Under the pieces are notes generated by a model, which worked only from the letters and a program-made list of their open reading frames with translations, ran no database searches and had not been told where the DNA came from. Positions 24,372 through 33,795 of a DNA stretch of 64,000 nt are shown one piece after another. Position numbers and translations under genes: made by a program. The DNA comes from an uncultured Bacilli bacterium (lineage in GTDB: Bacteria; Bacillota_I; Bacilli_A; RF39; UBA660), in assembly GCA_958413985.1 (NCBI GenBank), contig CATYVZ010000005.1, positions 39,949 through 103,948 on the forward strand. Reading direction: 5' to 3'. Position 1 is the stretch's first letter; every line of letters starts with the position of its first letter.

Positions 24372-24990
24372 ATATTTTAACCGTTATATCTAATAATGCT
24401 GCTAAAGCGATAGCTTGATCTTGATTAACAATTATTTTTTTTATGCTCTTTAAATCAGTTGTTATATTGTCAATATTAGAATTACTAAAATCGACATTAG
24501 AAAAATCATCGTTATAAAATTGACAGTTGGCAAAATTGACATCGTTAACTTCAATTTTGTTAGAAACAATATCAAAAAAACTAGAATCAGAGCAATCACA
24601 TTTATCAAACTTGCTATCTTTTAATTTAGAGTTTATAAAACTGCTATATCTTAATATACAATCTTTAAACAAAACATCAGCTAAAGTAAATTTAACAAAA
24701 TCAACACCAAGCATTTTGCATCCGATAAATTCACACCTTTTAAAAATAGATTCTTCAAATTCTAAATTTGAGAAATCACAATCGATAATTTTACAATCGA
24801 TAAATTCTAACTTCTTTATCTGACATTTTGTAAAATCAAGCTTCACCACTTCACAACTATCGAATGAAACTACATCTTTTTTGAAAATAAAATTTTCTTT
24901 AACTGTTATTTTAAAATTGGAAAATTTATCACAAGAAAGATAATTATCGATAAAAATTTCATCGTCAATTTTTAATATTGGAGCTTTCAT
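24370..24990 (-). CDS. Pentapeptide-repeat-like protein
   Basis: A 206-residue protein whose body repeats a five-residue pattern with central F or L and small residues around (CDFSNLEFEESIFKRCEFIG, CKMLGVDF, DVLFKDCILRYSSF, NFANCQFYNDDFSNVDF). This is the right-handed quadrilateral beta-helix of pentapeptide-repeat proteins. Some members mimic DNA and protect gyrase, but nothing here shows that function. No signal peptide is evident. It is partly coupled (ATGA overlap) with the membrane protein gene upstream. Confidence 0.8.
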   Translation of the reverse strand: MKAPILKIDDEIFIDNYLSCDKFSNFKITVKENFIFKKDVVSFDSCEVVKLDFTKCQIKKLEFIDCKIIDCDFSNLEFEESIFKRCEFIGCKMLGVDFVKFTLADVLFKDCILRYSSFINSKLKDSKFDKCDCSDSSFFDIVSNKIEVNDVNFANCQFYNDDFSNVDFSNSNIDNITTDLKSIKKIIVNQDQAIALAALLDITVKI

Positions 24991-25697
24991 AAATTAGAAA
25001 TATCTTCGATCATTTTGTTATATTGCTCTGATAAATTAGAATCGGTAAAATATAACATCTCATCAACTATTTGCCAATGATCTTTATTATCGATAAGAAA
25101 TTCGATAATTTCTTCTTGCGACTCAATTAATTGAACAAATAAATCGACGCCAGTTTCTAAGTCCTTTTTAGCGTTATTTATGTTATCTTCATCAAAGAAC
25201 TCTAAGTTAGTATATAAAGTTACATAAGAGTCTTCTAAATTTGTATCGACAATATAAGCCATCATTGTATCAATATCAAGGTCATCCAGTATTGTAGCCT
25301 CTAAATTTAAAATATCTTGTTTAGTTTTTTGTAAATATTTTTTAGTTTCAACAAAATCAGGTCCGTCATTTTTATAATTAGCAACTGTTAAAATATCAGT
25401 CATATCATCATCTGTAATAATTCCGTTTAATTCGACATATTTATTAAAAATATCGCGTAAGTAATCCTTAGCAGCCATTTCTACAATCGCATAACCATCC
25501 TTACTGACAATATTGTCAAGATGATCATAAATAGCGTCATAATCATAAGATTCATTTTGATAGATTAATTCATATACTTCTTTAATTTCTCTTTTTACCT
25601 TCCCATTAGTCATAAAATTTCGAACGACTAAAAAAACAATCAGGCCAACTAAAGCAACCACGATAATATTAAGAATAATTTTCACACTTTTATTCAT
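24987..25697 (-). CDS. Membrane-anchored hypothetical protein
   Basis: About 236 residues with one N-terminal membrane helix (IILNIIVVALVGLIVFLVV), then a long acidic helical domain facing outside. An in-frame TTG upstream is within GGAGG, so the ATG at 25695-25697 is taken. The gene overlaps the pentapeptide-like gene. I cannot name the family; the extracytoplasmic acidic helical part suggests an envelope-associated or binding protein. Confidence 0.6.
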   Translation of the reverse strand: MNKSVKIILNIIVVALVGLIVFLVVRNFMTNGKVKREIKEVYELIYQNESYDYDAIYDHLDNIVSKDGYAIVEMAAKDYLRDIFNKYVELNGIITDDDMTDILTVANYKNDGPDFVETKKYLQKTKQDILNLEATILDDLDIDTMMAYIVDTNLEDSYVTLYTNLEFFDEDNINNAKKDLETGVDLFVQLIESQEEIIEFLIDNKDHWQIVDEMLYFTDSNLSEQYNKMIEDISNL

Positions 25698-25731
25698 AGT
25701 ATCCTCCAATCACTATATATATTTTAACACA

Positions 25732-25760
25732 AAAATACAGTTTTTTTAAGACTGTATTTT
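25732..25760 (-). terminator. Terminator after aspS
   Basis: AAAATACAGT and ACTGTATTTT form a 10-bp stem overlapping the last codons of aspS, followed on the minus strand by a T run. Confidence 0.85.
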
Positions 25761-27485
25761 AATTCCTAATTCTTTTAATTGTTTTTCATCGACGATACTA
25801 GGACACTCACTCATCAAGTCATTAGCGCTAGTAGTTTTAGGAAAAGCAATAACATCTTTAATATTATCTGTATCAGTTAATAACATAACTAAACGATCTA
25901 AACCTAAAGCTAAACCACCATGAGGAGGTGTGCCATATTTTAAAGCTTCGACGAAGAACCCAAATTTTTCTTTTATTTGTTCTTCAGTTAACTCCAAAGC
26001 TTCAAACATTTTATTTTGAATTTCTTGATCATGAATACGAATCGAACCGCCACCTGCTTCATAACCATTGATAACAATGTCATAAGCTTTCGAATAACAA
26101 TTAGCTTTATCAGTTAATAATTTATCAATATCACTATCCTTAGGAGCTGTAAAAGGATGATGACAAGCAACAAATCTATTTTCTTCTTCACTATATTCGA
26201 AAGATGGAAAATCAACAACCCATAACAATTCAAAAGTTTTGCCAATTAAATTTAAATCTCTACCTAATTTTAATCTTAAAGCACCTAGTGCTTGTTTCGT
26301 AACATTCTTTTTATCAGATATGATTAAAACTAAGTCATTATTTTCTAAATTAAGTTGTTTTCTTAATTCCGTTAATTCTAATTGGCTGATAACTTTAGCA
26401 ATACTACCAGTTACTTCACTTTCAATTTTTAAATAAGCTAACCCTTTAGCATTATACGTTTTAATAAAATCAGTTAATTTATCTAAATCTTTTCTAGAAA
26501 ACTTATCAGCACTATTTTTAACTACTAAACAATTTATAATTCCACCATTAGCGATCGTATCTTTAAATATCGTAAACTCTGTATCTTTGAAAACATCAGT
26601 GATATCATTGATTTTCATATCAAATCTTAAATCCGGCTTATCAGAACCATAATAATTAATCGCATCATCGTATTTCATTCTTCTTAAAGGTAATTTGATA
26701 TCGATATTTTTAATTGTTTTAAAAATATGAGCAATTAATCCTTCAACAGTATTTATAACATCATCTTCATTGACAAAACTCATCTCCATATCGACTTGCG
26801 TAAATTCCGGTTGACGATCAGCTCTTAAATCTTCATCTCTAAAACATTTAGAAATTTGAAAATATCTTTCCATTCCTCCAACCATTAATAGTTGTTTAAA
26901 TATTTGCGGTGATTGCGGTAAGGCATAAAATTTACCATTAAAAACACGTGATGGCACTAAATAGTCTCTAGCTCCTTCAGGTGTACTCTTACACAAAATT
27001 GGAGTTTCGATCTCTAAAAAATCTAATTTATTTAAATATTCTCTTATCGCAAATGTAATTTTATGACGAGTAATTATTTTACTTTGAATCTCATTTCTTC
27101 TTAAATCTAAATAACGATATTTAAGTCTTGTTTCTTCTAAAGCTGTCGTATCATCAGTAATACTAAACGGAATATCAATACTAGTATTTAAAACTTCCAA
27201 ATTATCGACGATAACTTCAATTTCACCTGTCGCTAAATTTAAGTTTTTACTTTCTCTTTCAGTGATTTTACCAACAACTTTAATAACATATTCATTTTTT
27301 AAATTTTCAGCCAAACTATAACAGTTGTTTTCTGGTTTGATTACTAATTGAATAATTCCACTTCTATCTCTTAAATCGATAAAAATCAAACCACCTAAAT
27401 TCCTCTTTTTAGCAACCCAACCATACAAAGTTACTACTTGGCCAACATTTTTAATGTTAAAACTTCCATTATTGTTTAATTTCAT
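25746..27485 (-). CDS. aspS: Aspartyl-tRNA synthetase
   Basis: A 579-residue class II synthetase that attaches aspartate to tRNA-Asp. The N-terminal OB-fold (VGQVVTLYGWVAKKRNLGGLIF) binds the anticodon; motif 2 is FRDEDLRADRQPEFTQVDMEMSF; the catalytic core continues with FFVEALKYGTPPHGG and motif 3 LALGLDRLVMLL. The bacterial GAD insertion lies near residues 300-410 and the length fits the bacterial form. It is preceded by a T-box leader with an Asp GAC specifier and followed by a terminator, so it is regulated alone. Confidence 0.97.
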   Translation of the reverse strand: MKLNNNGSFNIKNVGQVVTLYGWVAKKRNLGGLIFIDLRDRSGIIQLVIKPENNCYSLAENLKNEYVIKVVGKITERESKNLNLATGEIEVIVDNLEVLNTSIDIPFSITDDTTALEETRLKYRYLDLRRNEIQSKIITRHKITFAIREYLNKLDFLEIETPILCKSTPEGARDYLVPSRVFNGKFYALPQSPQIFKQLLMVGGMERYFQISKCFRDEDLRADRQPEFTQVDMEMSFVNEDDVINTVEGLIAHIFKTIKNIDIKLPLRRMKYDDAINYYGSDKPDLRFDMKINDITDVFKDTEFTIFKDTIANGGIINCLVVKNSADKFSRKDLDKLTDFIKTYNAKGLAYLKIESEVTGSIAKVISQLELTELRKQLNLENNDLVLIISDKKNVTKQALGALRLKLGRDLNLIGKTFELLWVVDFPSFEYSEEENRFVACHHPFTAPKDSDIDKLLTDKANCYSKAYDIVINGYEAGGGSIRIHDQEIQNKMFEALELTEEQIKEKFGFFVEALKYGTPPHGGLALGLDRLVMLLTDTDNIKDVIAFPKTTSANDLMSECPSIVDEKQLKELGIKIQS

Positions 27486-27499
27486 AATATCCTCCTAAA

Positions 27500-27700
27500 T
27501 AAAAAATTCTATAAATATAAGGACGAATCATCGCGGTACCACCTTATTTCATAGAATCTATGCACTTTAATCTTTAACGGAATTATCCGGTTATTTAGCG
27601 TTTGATGTCTTCTATATAACTATTAGCTGATTTTCACCAACCATCAGCTCTCTTAAGTTAAATCATTATATATACTCTTTCAAACAAATAATCTAATTAT
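27500..27700 (-). ncRNA. T-box leader of aspS (Asp specifier)
   Basis: The minus strand contains the T-box core AGGTGGTACCGCG at 27532-27544, a stem I apical part with GAGAGCTGATGGTTGG, and the specifier loop GAAGACATC with codon GAC (27607-27609), which reads as Asp. The end of the leader forms a terminator (ATAAGG with CCTTAT, then TTTATAGAATTTTTT) that competes with the antiterminator. Uncharged tRNA-Asp binding should allow aspS expression. All core elements are visible. Confidence 0.92.
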
Positions 27701-27728
27701 ATTTTATCATATTTTAAAAACTTGTCAA
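27701..27728 (-). promoter_or_regulatory. Promoter of the aspS T-box leader
   Basis: TTGACA (27723-27728, minus strand) and TAAAAT (27701-27706) are 16 bases apart, upstream of stem I. Confidence 0.75.
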
Positions 27729-27734
27729 CCAAAT

Positions 27735-27757
27735 AAAAGCTAAAAGTCTTAGCTTTT
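27735..27757 (-). terminator. Terminator after the FtsX-type permease
   Basis: AAAAGCTAA and TTAGCTTTT pair over a five-base loop at the end of the ABC permease gene. On the minus strand the last bases are T-rich. Confidence 0.75.
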
Positions 27758-27763
27758 AACTTT

Positions 27764-30397
27764 TTAAATATTTTCTTCTCTAATCGCATCTAAAATATTT
27801 TCTTTTTTTATTTTTCTTGTCGCATACCACATACTTATTATAACAATAATAAATACACCAACCACAGCAATTAAAATGCTAGTATATGGAATAAGCAAAC
27901 TGTCAAATGAAACAATATCCGTCATCGATAAATGTAATAAAACAGTTACTAATAAAGAGACAGGAATGCCATAAATTAGCGATTTAACACCAAATAAAAT
28001 ACATTCAAATAACAGCATTTTATTAAAACCTTTAGGCGTTAAACCAATACTTCTTAAAACAGCGAATTCTTTTTTTCTTAAAGCAATACTTGTATTTATA
28101 GTATTAATAACACTAGTTACACCAATCAAAGTTACCAAACTAATAAAACCATATAATAGTATTTTGATAACTAACACGATATTGCTCATTAATTTCATTT
28201 CTTCTTTGATATTCATAGTACTAATAGAAACAGTTTCATCTAATATATTAGTTGAACTATCGTGATCTAATAATTTGTCAATTTCATCATAATTATTAGC
28301 AATTAAATAAACTTCGGTTGAAACATGATCATTATATTCATTTTCCAAAGCATTATTAATAGAGTCAAAATATTCCTCGCTGACAATAAACTTTAAGTTT
28401 TCTGGATAATCGATACTAATACCCATAGGTAAAATATCAGTCACAAAGATATTTTCTAATTTGTATCTTGTTTCATAAGGTTTTTCATTAGTATAATCGT
28501 AAAAATAGATTTCTAATTGCTCGATATTATTATAAGGTTTTATCTTAACTTCTTTTCTTGAATTATTAGTATACTTTATCATACTATAAGAATTTAGCAA
28601 AATAGGCCGATCACTATTTAAACCAATTTGTTTTTTATAACTTTCATAAGCTTCTTTATTTAATTTTATCAAAGAGACATTTTCATATTCTCTAATTGCT
28701 ACTATATTTCTATCGATACCTAACGTTTCGAATAGTTCATCACTATAAATATTTTCATTACTATCTGTAACTAAACTAACTGAATTAACGACACTATATT
28801 TTTTTATTCCATCTACTTTCAAAACCTTTTCGATAATACTATCTAAAGTTTTTGAGTTTTCCTTACTACTATGTCCATATATGACATATTCATATTCTGG
28901 CAATTCAGTATAATCGTATACGCTTTTTATACCATAACGTAATAATGAACTAAAAGAAACAAATAAAACAATACTGATAAATAATGAAATAATTGTAATA
29001 CGATATTTTTTCTTATTACGTTTCATATTCTTATGAGCTATTTCACCCTCAACACCAAATACCTTAGATATAATTTTAGGTGTTTTTAATTTTTTAGATT
29101 TAATTTTAATATCATCATTTAATCTAATTGCTTCGATCGGACTAACACGACTTGCACTTTTAGCTGGTAGATAAGCTGATATAATAATCGTTATTACCAT
29201 AAATATAATTGGTATGATAACAAATAAAGGATAAGTTGTTAAAGCTAAAGGAAAATCAAAAATATTAGGTAATAAATGATTGATTATTTTTAAGACAATA
29301 CCGATTCCTAAATAAGCTGATAAAACACCCAGTGGAATACCGATAATACCAACGATAAAAGCTTCAAAAAATACTGTGTATTTTAATTGCTTTCTTGTTG
29401 CTCCAATACTTGAAAATAAACCAAATTGTTTCTTTCTTTCCATTACTGATATAGCAAAAGAATTATAAATAACTATAATACATGCAATCGATACTAAGGC
29501 TAAAATAATTACGATAACTGATACTAATGAATCAATTAAATTGCCATAATTAGTAACTCCGTAAAATCCTAATAAACTATCATTATATTTAACTTCTTTA
29601 TAATAAATAGAACCTTCAGTTATCTTTTGATAACCTAAATTACTAGCTATACTTTCTGTGTTTTTATAAGTTTTGGTTATATCTTTAAATACTACATAAA
29701 CTTGTAAGTCTTCCCGATCAGAAGAAACAGTGAATGCACTATAACCAGGATTAGAATAATCTTCTAATATATCCCTTTGGACAATACCGACAACTGTATA
29801 TTCATGTTTAGTCGTGTCGATTAAATGTTCTTCTTCAATTACTTCTAATTGTTCATAAGTTTCTTCATCATATGCATATTCTAAAACATATGGCAAATCA
29901 CCTAATAAAGTTCCATCATCTAAGGCTCTTACTCCAATATCTAAAGTAATTTTATCCCCGACGTTTAACTTTACTTCACCATTAGTTCGCAAGTGATCAG
30001 AAATAACAATTTCATTACTATTAGAAGGTATTCTACCCTCGATAAGTTTTAAATCAGATAAGTAATCAAAAGAAGCGGAGAATACTTGAATATAAGGTTT
30101 ATATTCGTTAGTTATACCTTCGTATAAAGCATATCCTAAACTAGATTTATATTTGTACTTTAAAACACTATCATTTTTGGCTACAAAATCCAACTTTTCT
30201 TTAGGAACCTCTATCGATATATGATGATCGCCATTACTTTCAATAACCATTTTTAATGAGTTATCGCGAATTGTTGAAAAAAGTAAACCGATTCCCACCA
30301 TTAGAGCTGTCGATAAAACAATACCGATGATCGTAACAACAGTTCTTTTTTTATTTGACTTTAAATGTTTGATTGTTAAATTGTTTAATATATTCAT
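27764..30397 (-). CDS. ABC transporter permease, FtsX/MacB-like
   Basis: An 877-residue permease with four main membrane groups: an N-terminal helix (TVVTIIGIVLSTALMVGIGLLF), FtsX-like segments near residues 285-430, another anchor near 465, and a C-terminal three-helix FtsX domain containing the coupling segment KKEFAVLRSIGLTPKGF. Two large external domains lie between. It pairs with the ATPase gene directly upstream (no gap). Such exporters move peptides or lipoproteins, or flip antimicrobial peptides; the location next to a two-component system suggests cell-envelope stress. A paralogue is at 58121. Confidence 0.93.
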   Translation of the reverse strand: MNILNNLTIKHLKSNKKRTVVTIIGIVLSTALMVGIGLLFSTIRDNSLKMVIESNGDHHISIEVPKEKLDFVAKNDSVLKYKYKSSLGYALYEGITNEYKPYIQVFSASFDYLSDLKLIEGRIPSNSNEIVISDHLRTNGEVKLNVGDKITLDIGVRALDDGTLLGDLPYVLEYAYDEETYEQLEVIEEEHLIDTTKHEYTVVGIVQRDILEDYSNPGYSAFTVSSDREDLQVYVVFKDITKTYKNTESIASNLGYQKITEGSIYYKEVKYNDSLLGFYGVTNYGNLIDSLVSVIVIILALVSIACIIVIYNSFAISVMERKKQFGLFSSIGATRKQLKYTVFFEAFIVGIIGIPLGVLSAYLGIGIVLKIINHLLPNIFDFPLALTTYPLFVIIPIIFMVITIIISAYLPAKSASRVSPIEAIRLNDDIKIKSKKLKTPKIISKVFGVEGEIAHKNMKRNKKKYRITIISLFISIVLFVSFSSLLRYGIKSVYDYTELPEYEYVIYGHSSKENSKTLDSIIEKVLKVDGIKKYSVVNSVSLVTDSNENIYSDELFETLGIDRNIVAIREYENVSLIKLNKEAYESYKKQIGLNSDRPILLNSYSMIKYTNNSRKEVKIKPYNNIEQLEIYFYDYTNEKPYETRYKLENIFVTDILPMGISIDYPENLKFIVSEEYFDSINNALENEYNDHVSTEVYLIANNYDEIDKLLDHDSSTNILDETVSISTMNIKEEMKLMSNIVLVIKILLYGFISLVTLIGVTSVINTINTSIALRKKEFAVLRSIGLTPKGFNKMLLFECILFGVKSLIYGIPVSLLVTVLLHLSMTDIVSFDSLLIPYTSILIAVVGVFIIVIISMWYATRKIKKENILDAIREENI

Positions 30398-31078
30398 TTA
30401 TTTTACCTTTTCGTCAGATATTATTTTACCATCTTCTAATGTAATAATTCGATCAGCATTTAAAGCTAAATTATGATCGTGGGTAATCATAATAATTGTC
30501 TGTTTATACTTCTTGTTAGATAGTTTTAATAATTCAACTATTTCTCGACTAGCTTTACTATCCAAGTTTCCAGTTGGTTCATCGGCTAACAATAAAGCTG
30601 GACGATTCATCAAAGCACGACCGATACTTACTCTTTGTTGTTGCCCTCCTGATAGTTCGTTAGGTAGATGGTTAACTCGATTAGTCAAACCTAAAGTTTC
30701 AACTAATTCATCTAAATATTTTAAATCAGGTTTTTTATTATCTAATAAAATTGGTAATGTGATATTTTCTTTAACATTTAGAATAGGAATTAAGTTATAG
30801 AATTGATAAATCAAACCAACTTGACGGCGACGGAAAATAGCCAAGTTATTTTCGTTTAATTTATAGACATCTTCTCCTTCTACATAAACTTTACCACTAG
30901 TAGGTCTATCAACCCCACCTAAGATATGTAATAAAGTTGATTTACCACTACCACTACTACCAACGATAGCAATAAATTCGCCTTTTAAAGCTGTGAAACT
31001 AACATTGTCTAATGCTTTTACTAAAGTTTCACCTTTACCATAATTTTTACATAAGTTTTCAACTCTTAAAATTTCCAT
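30398..31078 (-). CDS. ABC transporter ATP-binding protein, LolD/MacB-like
   Basis: A 226-residue ATPase: Walker A VGSSGSGKST, Q loop, signature LSGGQQQRVSIGRALMN, Walker B ALLLADEPTGNLDSKAS and the H loop IMITHDHNLAL. The TGNLD phrase is typical of LolD/MacB/FtsE-like ATPases that serve FtsX-type permeases. It adjoins the permease gene. Its start is preceded by GAAGGAG. It may also serve the orphan paralogous permease at 58121, but that is inference. Confidence 0.94.
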   Translation of the reverse strand: MEILRVENLCKNYGKGETLVKALDNVSFTALKGEFIAIVGSSGSGKSTLLHILGGVDRPTSGKVYVEGEDVYKLNENNLAIFRRRQVGLIYQFYNLIPILNVKENITLPILLDNKKPDLKYLDELVETLGLTNRVNHLPNELSGGQQQRVSIGRALMNRPALLLADEPTGNLDSKASREIVELLKLSNKKYKQTIIMITHDHNLALNADRIITLEDGKIISDEKVK

Positions 31079-31127
31079 AATTTTTCTCCTTCCAAAATAA
31101 TTATATTAAACAATTATTACAACCAAA

Positions 31128-31165
31128 TGACATTTTTAGTGACAATTTAGTCATATTCAAACAAT
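31128..31165. promoter_or_regulatory. Promoter and direct repeat upstream of the ABC operon
   Basis: On the plus strand TGACA occurs at 31128 and again at 31140, 12 bases apart, followed by TAGTCA. On the minus strand this is TTGTCA with a TGTAAT-like -10 about 18 bases further. The repeats may be a response-regulator site; the pattern is suggestive only. Confidence 0.4.
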
Positions 31166-31215
31166 AACAAAATCTAAATAAACTTTTTAATTATTTATAA
31201 CACTAATCTTAAATA

Positions 31216-31248
31216 AAAACACCGCATTAGCTTACAAAACGGTGTTTT
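31216..31248 (-). terminator. Terminator after the histidine kinase gene
   Basis: AAAACACCG and CGGTGTTTT form a 9-bp stem with a T run on the minus strand. It separates the two-component operon from the ABC transporter genes. The 288-base gap here holds no convincing gene. Confidence 0.85.
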
Positions 31249-31366
31249 CTCAAAAAATCTAAAATAGAGTGAACATCTAAAAATGCAGTGTTTAAATGTA
31301 TCCTCTTTTATATTATATGAGATTTCCGTATCTACATACACTTTACTATAAATTAGTTTTTTTAAA

Positions 31367-32557
31367 CTATAAATCATTTTTATATAATTTTACTATAAAA
31401 GTACTACCTACATTCTCTTTGGTTTCAACTTCAATTATACCTTGCTCGAGATTGATAATTTTTTTAGACATATTGAGCCCAATTCCAATACTATCTTTAT
31501 TATCGCTCCCTTTATAAAATCTTTCGAAAATATGCTTTAAATCTTTCTTTGATATTCCTTTGCCATTATCTATAATTTTAATTTCAGTATAAATAGGATT
31601 GGTTTTAGATGTGATGACAATTTTATCTTTTGTATGTTCGCAAGCGTTTTTAATAATATTTAATAGTGCTTCACTTGTCCAATTTATATCAACCAAAACA
31701 AAATCATCAGATAAATCTAATTCTAAGTTAATCGATTTTAAATCCAAAGCTACCTTAATAGGTTCGATCGCTTTATTAACTAAATCTTTAACTTTTATTT
31801 TTTCTTTTTTTAATTTAACTGTTCCACTATCTAATCTCGACATTTTAAGTAAACTAATAACTAACCATTCGATTCTTTCAATTTGATTTTTATTTTTGTT
31901 TAAAAATTCTTTTCTTACTTTATCATCTTTTTCATTACTTAAAATATCGTTGATCATATACATACTAGTTAAAGGTGTTTTAATTTGATGAGAAATATCT
32001 TCTAACGTTTCCTCTAAATATTTTTTATCTTTGGTTAATAATTCACTTTGTTCTTTTAATTTGACTGTCATCTTATGAACATCACTTTTTAAATTACTGA
32101 TATCACCTTCACAGTACTCTTTAATATTAATTGAATAATCATCATTTAAGATATTGTTCATATATTGATCAATTTTTTTTATCTTTTTATACATGTTGGA
32201 AATAAAGATAAAATTTATAATCAATAAAACAAAATAGACAACAATAATAAAGATTAAAATAGAATAATCATTATAGCTGATACTAGCAATATTATCAAGT
32301 TGATATTTTTCTAAGGTACTGTTACCCAATTCATAATTTTCTTTCAAAACAATACTAGAAATAATATCTGATTCTAACTCTGGATATTTACTAATTAATC
32401 CACCGACAATATAACTGTTGTTGACAATAATTTCTTTTTTATAATTGTTATTAATGGTGTTAGTGATATTAAAAGATAAGATGATAGTAATAATTAAAAA
32501 TAGTATTTCAACCAAAATAAGTTTTTTTATTTCTTTATTTTTAATCATCATCATCAC
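31367..32557 (-). CDS. Sensor histidine kinase
   Basis: A 396-residue membrane sensor: two membrane helices (residues 12-32 and 98-118) bracket a small external domain; a HAMP-like linker; the dimerisation domain with the phosphorylated His in DISHQIKTPLTSMY; and the HATPase domain with NIIKNACEH, the G1 box IIDNGKGIS and the G2 box DSIGIGLNMSK. It overlaps the response regulator gene and starts with a run of GTG/ATG codons (four possible starts) after GGTGATG, so the exact start is uncertain by 3-9 bases. It probably senses envelope damage and regulates the ABC exporter. Confidence 0.93.
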   Translation of the reverse strand: MMMMIKNKEIKKLILVEILFLIITIILSFNITNTINNNYKKEIIVNNSYIVGGLISKYPELESDIISSIVLKENYELGNSTLEKYQLDNIASISYNDYSILIFIIVVYFVLLIINFIFISNMYKKIKKIDQYMNNILNDDYSINIKEYCEGDISNLKSDVHKMTVKLKEQSELLTKDKKYLEETLEDISHQIKTPLTSMYMINDILSNEKDDKVRKEFLNKNKNQIERIEWLVISLLKMSRLDSGTVKLKKEKIKVKDLVNKAIEPIKVALDLKSINLELDLSDDFVLVDINWTSEALLNIIKNACEHTKDKIVITSKTNPIYTEIKIIDNGKGISKKDLKHIFERFYKGSDNKDSIGIGLNMSKKIINLEQGIIEVETKENVGSTFIVKLYKNDL

Positions 32558-33209
32558 CTATTTTATAGCCAATTCCTCTTACTGTTTTGATAATTTTAGG
32601 ATCAGTGATATCGTCCTCGATTTTTTCTCTTATTCTTTTAATATAGACTGTTAAAGTGTTATCATAAACATATTCTTCATTGACATCCCAAATATCTGCT
32701 AGCAATCTTTCTCTAGTAAAAACTTGATTGGGATTTAAAGCTAAAGCCAACAATATTTTGTATTCTAAGGCCGTCAGATTGACATCTATTCCATTTTTAA
32801 ATACTTTAGCTTGCTTTAAGTCTATACTTATATCTTTAATATTAATAACTTCATAATTGTTGTTTCTTCTTAGAATATTTTTAATTCGCGAAATCAATTC
32901 TCTTGTTTTAAACGGTTTAGTAACATAATCATCGGCTCCCATATCTAAACCCATTACAATCGAAATTTCTAAATCATTAGCCGTTAAAAAGATAATTGGA
33001 ATATCTTTAATATGCTTTATTTTTTTAAATAATTCAAATCCATCGATATCAGGTAAATTAACATCTAATAAAATTAAAGAAACATTGTTTAATTTTTTTA
33101 ACCCTTCACTTCCATTAGTTGCCTCGATCACTTCATAATTTTCATATTCTAAACAATATTTCAAACCACTTCTAATTGTAGTATCATCTTCGATAATTAA
33201 TATTTTCAC
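32541..33209 (-). CDS. OmpR-family response regulator
   Basis: A 222-residue regulator: receiver domain with acidic pocket IIEDD, the phosphorylation Asp in LLDVNLPDIDGFE, and Lys in VTKPFKTRELISRI; the C-terminal winged-helix contains LTALEYKILLALALNPNQVF and RIREKIEDDITDPKIIKTVRGIGYKI. The last residues (GIGYKIGDDDD) overlap the kinase start. The pair with the kinase and the ABC exporter suggests an inducible export module of the Bce/Lan type, although classical Bce kinases lack an extended external domain. Confidence 0.95.
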   Translation of the reverse strand: MKILIIEDDTTIRSGLKYCLEYENYEVIEATNGSEGLKKLNNVSLILLDVNLPDIDGFELFKKIKHIKDIPIIFLTANDLEISIVMGLDMGADDYVTKPFKTRELISRIKNILRRNNNYEVINIKDISIDLKQAKVFKNGIDVNLTALEYKILLALALNPNQVFTRERLLADIWDVNEEYVYDNTLTVYIKRIREKIEDDITDPKIIKTVRGIGYKIGDDDD

Positions 33210-33243
33210 CTTGCACCACCTTAGTATTTAAAGATAATTTAAA

Positions 33244-33786
33244 TTAGTTTTTAACCAGTTGACATAATTGGTTATAACTATTATATAACTCTACTTTTTG
33301 TTCTTCAGAAAGCGCTGTATCAGCAAAAGAAGGAACACTACCAAAATAATTACCAACTATCTTGCCATTTTTGACAAAATAAACATCTGGTGTCATAAGC
33401 ATTAATTGACCATCTTCATTTTTTTGTAAATATTGGCTTAAGATCCCTATTATTTTAGCAAAATCATCTAAATCCTCATCTTTAAAGCTACTAGGATTAT
33501 AGTATTTTAATTCTAGATCGTTATCTTTGACAACTTCTAATAGAGTTTCAACTACTGAACGACTTTTAGTATCACTAGGAATACCAAAATAAATTACGCC
33601 TGTTTCTTCTTGTAAAAAAGTGACGACTTCTTTAGTATTTAAATAGTCAATTTTGTTATCTAAAGAAATGTCAACTACAATATTATCTTCATTTAAACTT
33701 TCATACTCCTCTTTAAACTTTGCAATATCGCTTTTGTTACTACAACCAAACAGACATAAACATAAAAATATCATTAATTTTTTCAT
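33244..33786 (-). CDS. Thioredoxin-like lipoprotein without the CxxC pair
   Basis: About 180 residues with lipobox LCLFGCS, so an anchored lipoprotein. The body shows a thioredoxin-fold pattern: GVIYFGIPSDTKSRSVVETLLEVV at the active-site position, a central helix, and DVYFVKNGKIVGNYFGSVPSFAD. The CxxC motif that would sit in the FGIPSDTKS part is replaced by residues with no Cys, so disulphide chemistry is unlikely. ATG at 33784-33786 follows AGGTGAAGATT. It lies just upstream of the two-component genes. Confidence 0.75.
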   Translation of the reverse strand: MKKLMIFLCLCLFGCSNKSDIAKFKEEYESLNEDNIVVDISLDNKIDYLNTKEVVTFLQEETGVIYFGIPSDTKSRSVVETLLEVVKDNDLELKYYNPSSFKDEDLDDFAKIIGILSQYLQKNEDGQLMLMTPDVYFVKNGKIVGNYFGSVPSFADTALSEEQKVELYNSYNQLCQLVKN

Positions 33787-33795
33787 AATCTTCAC

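Noticed and set aside
31195..31377. Minus-strand ORF of 60 residues between the kinase and the ABC ATPase
   Set aside because: It contains the terminator hairpin, has no ribosome site, and is Cys/Phe-rich without family features.
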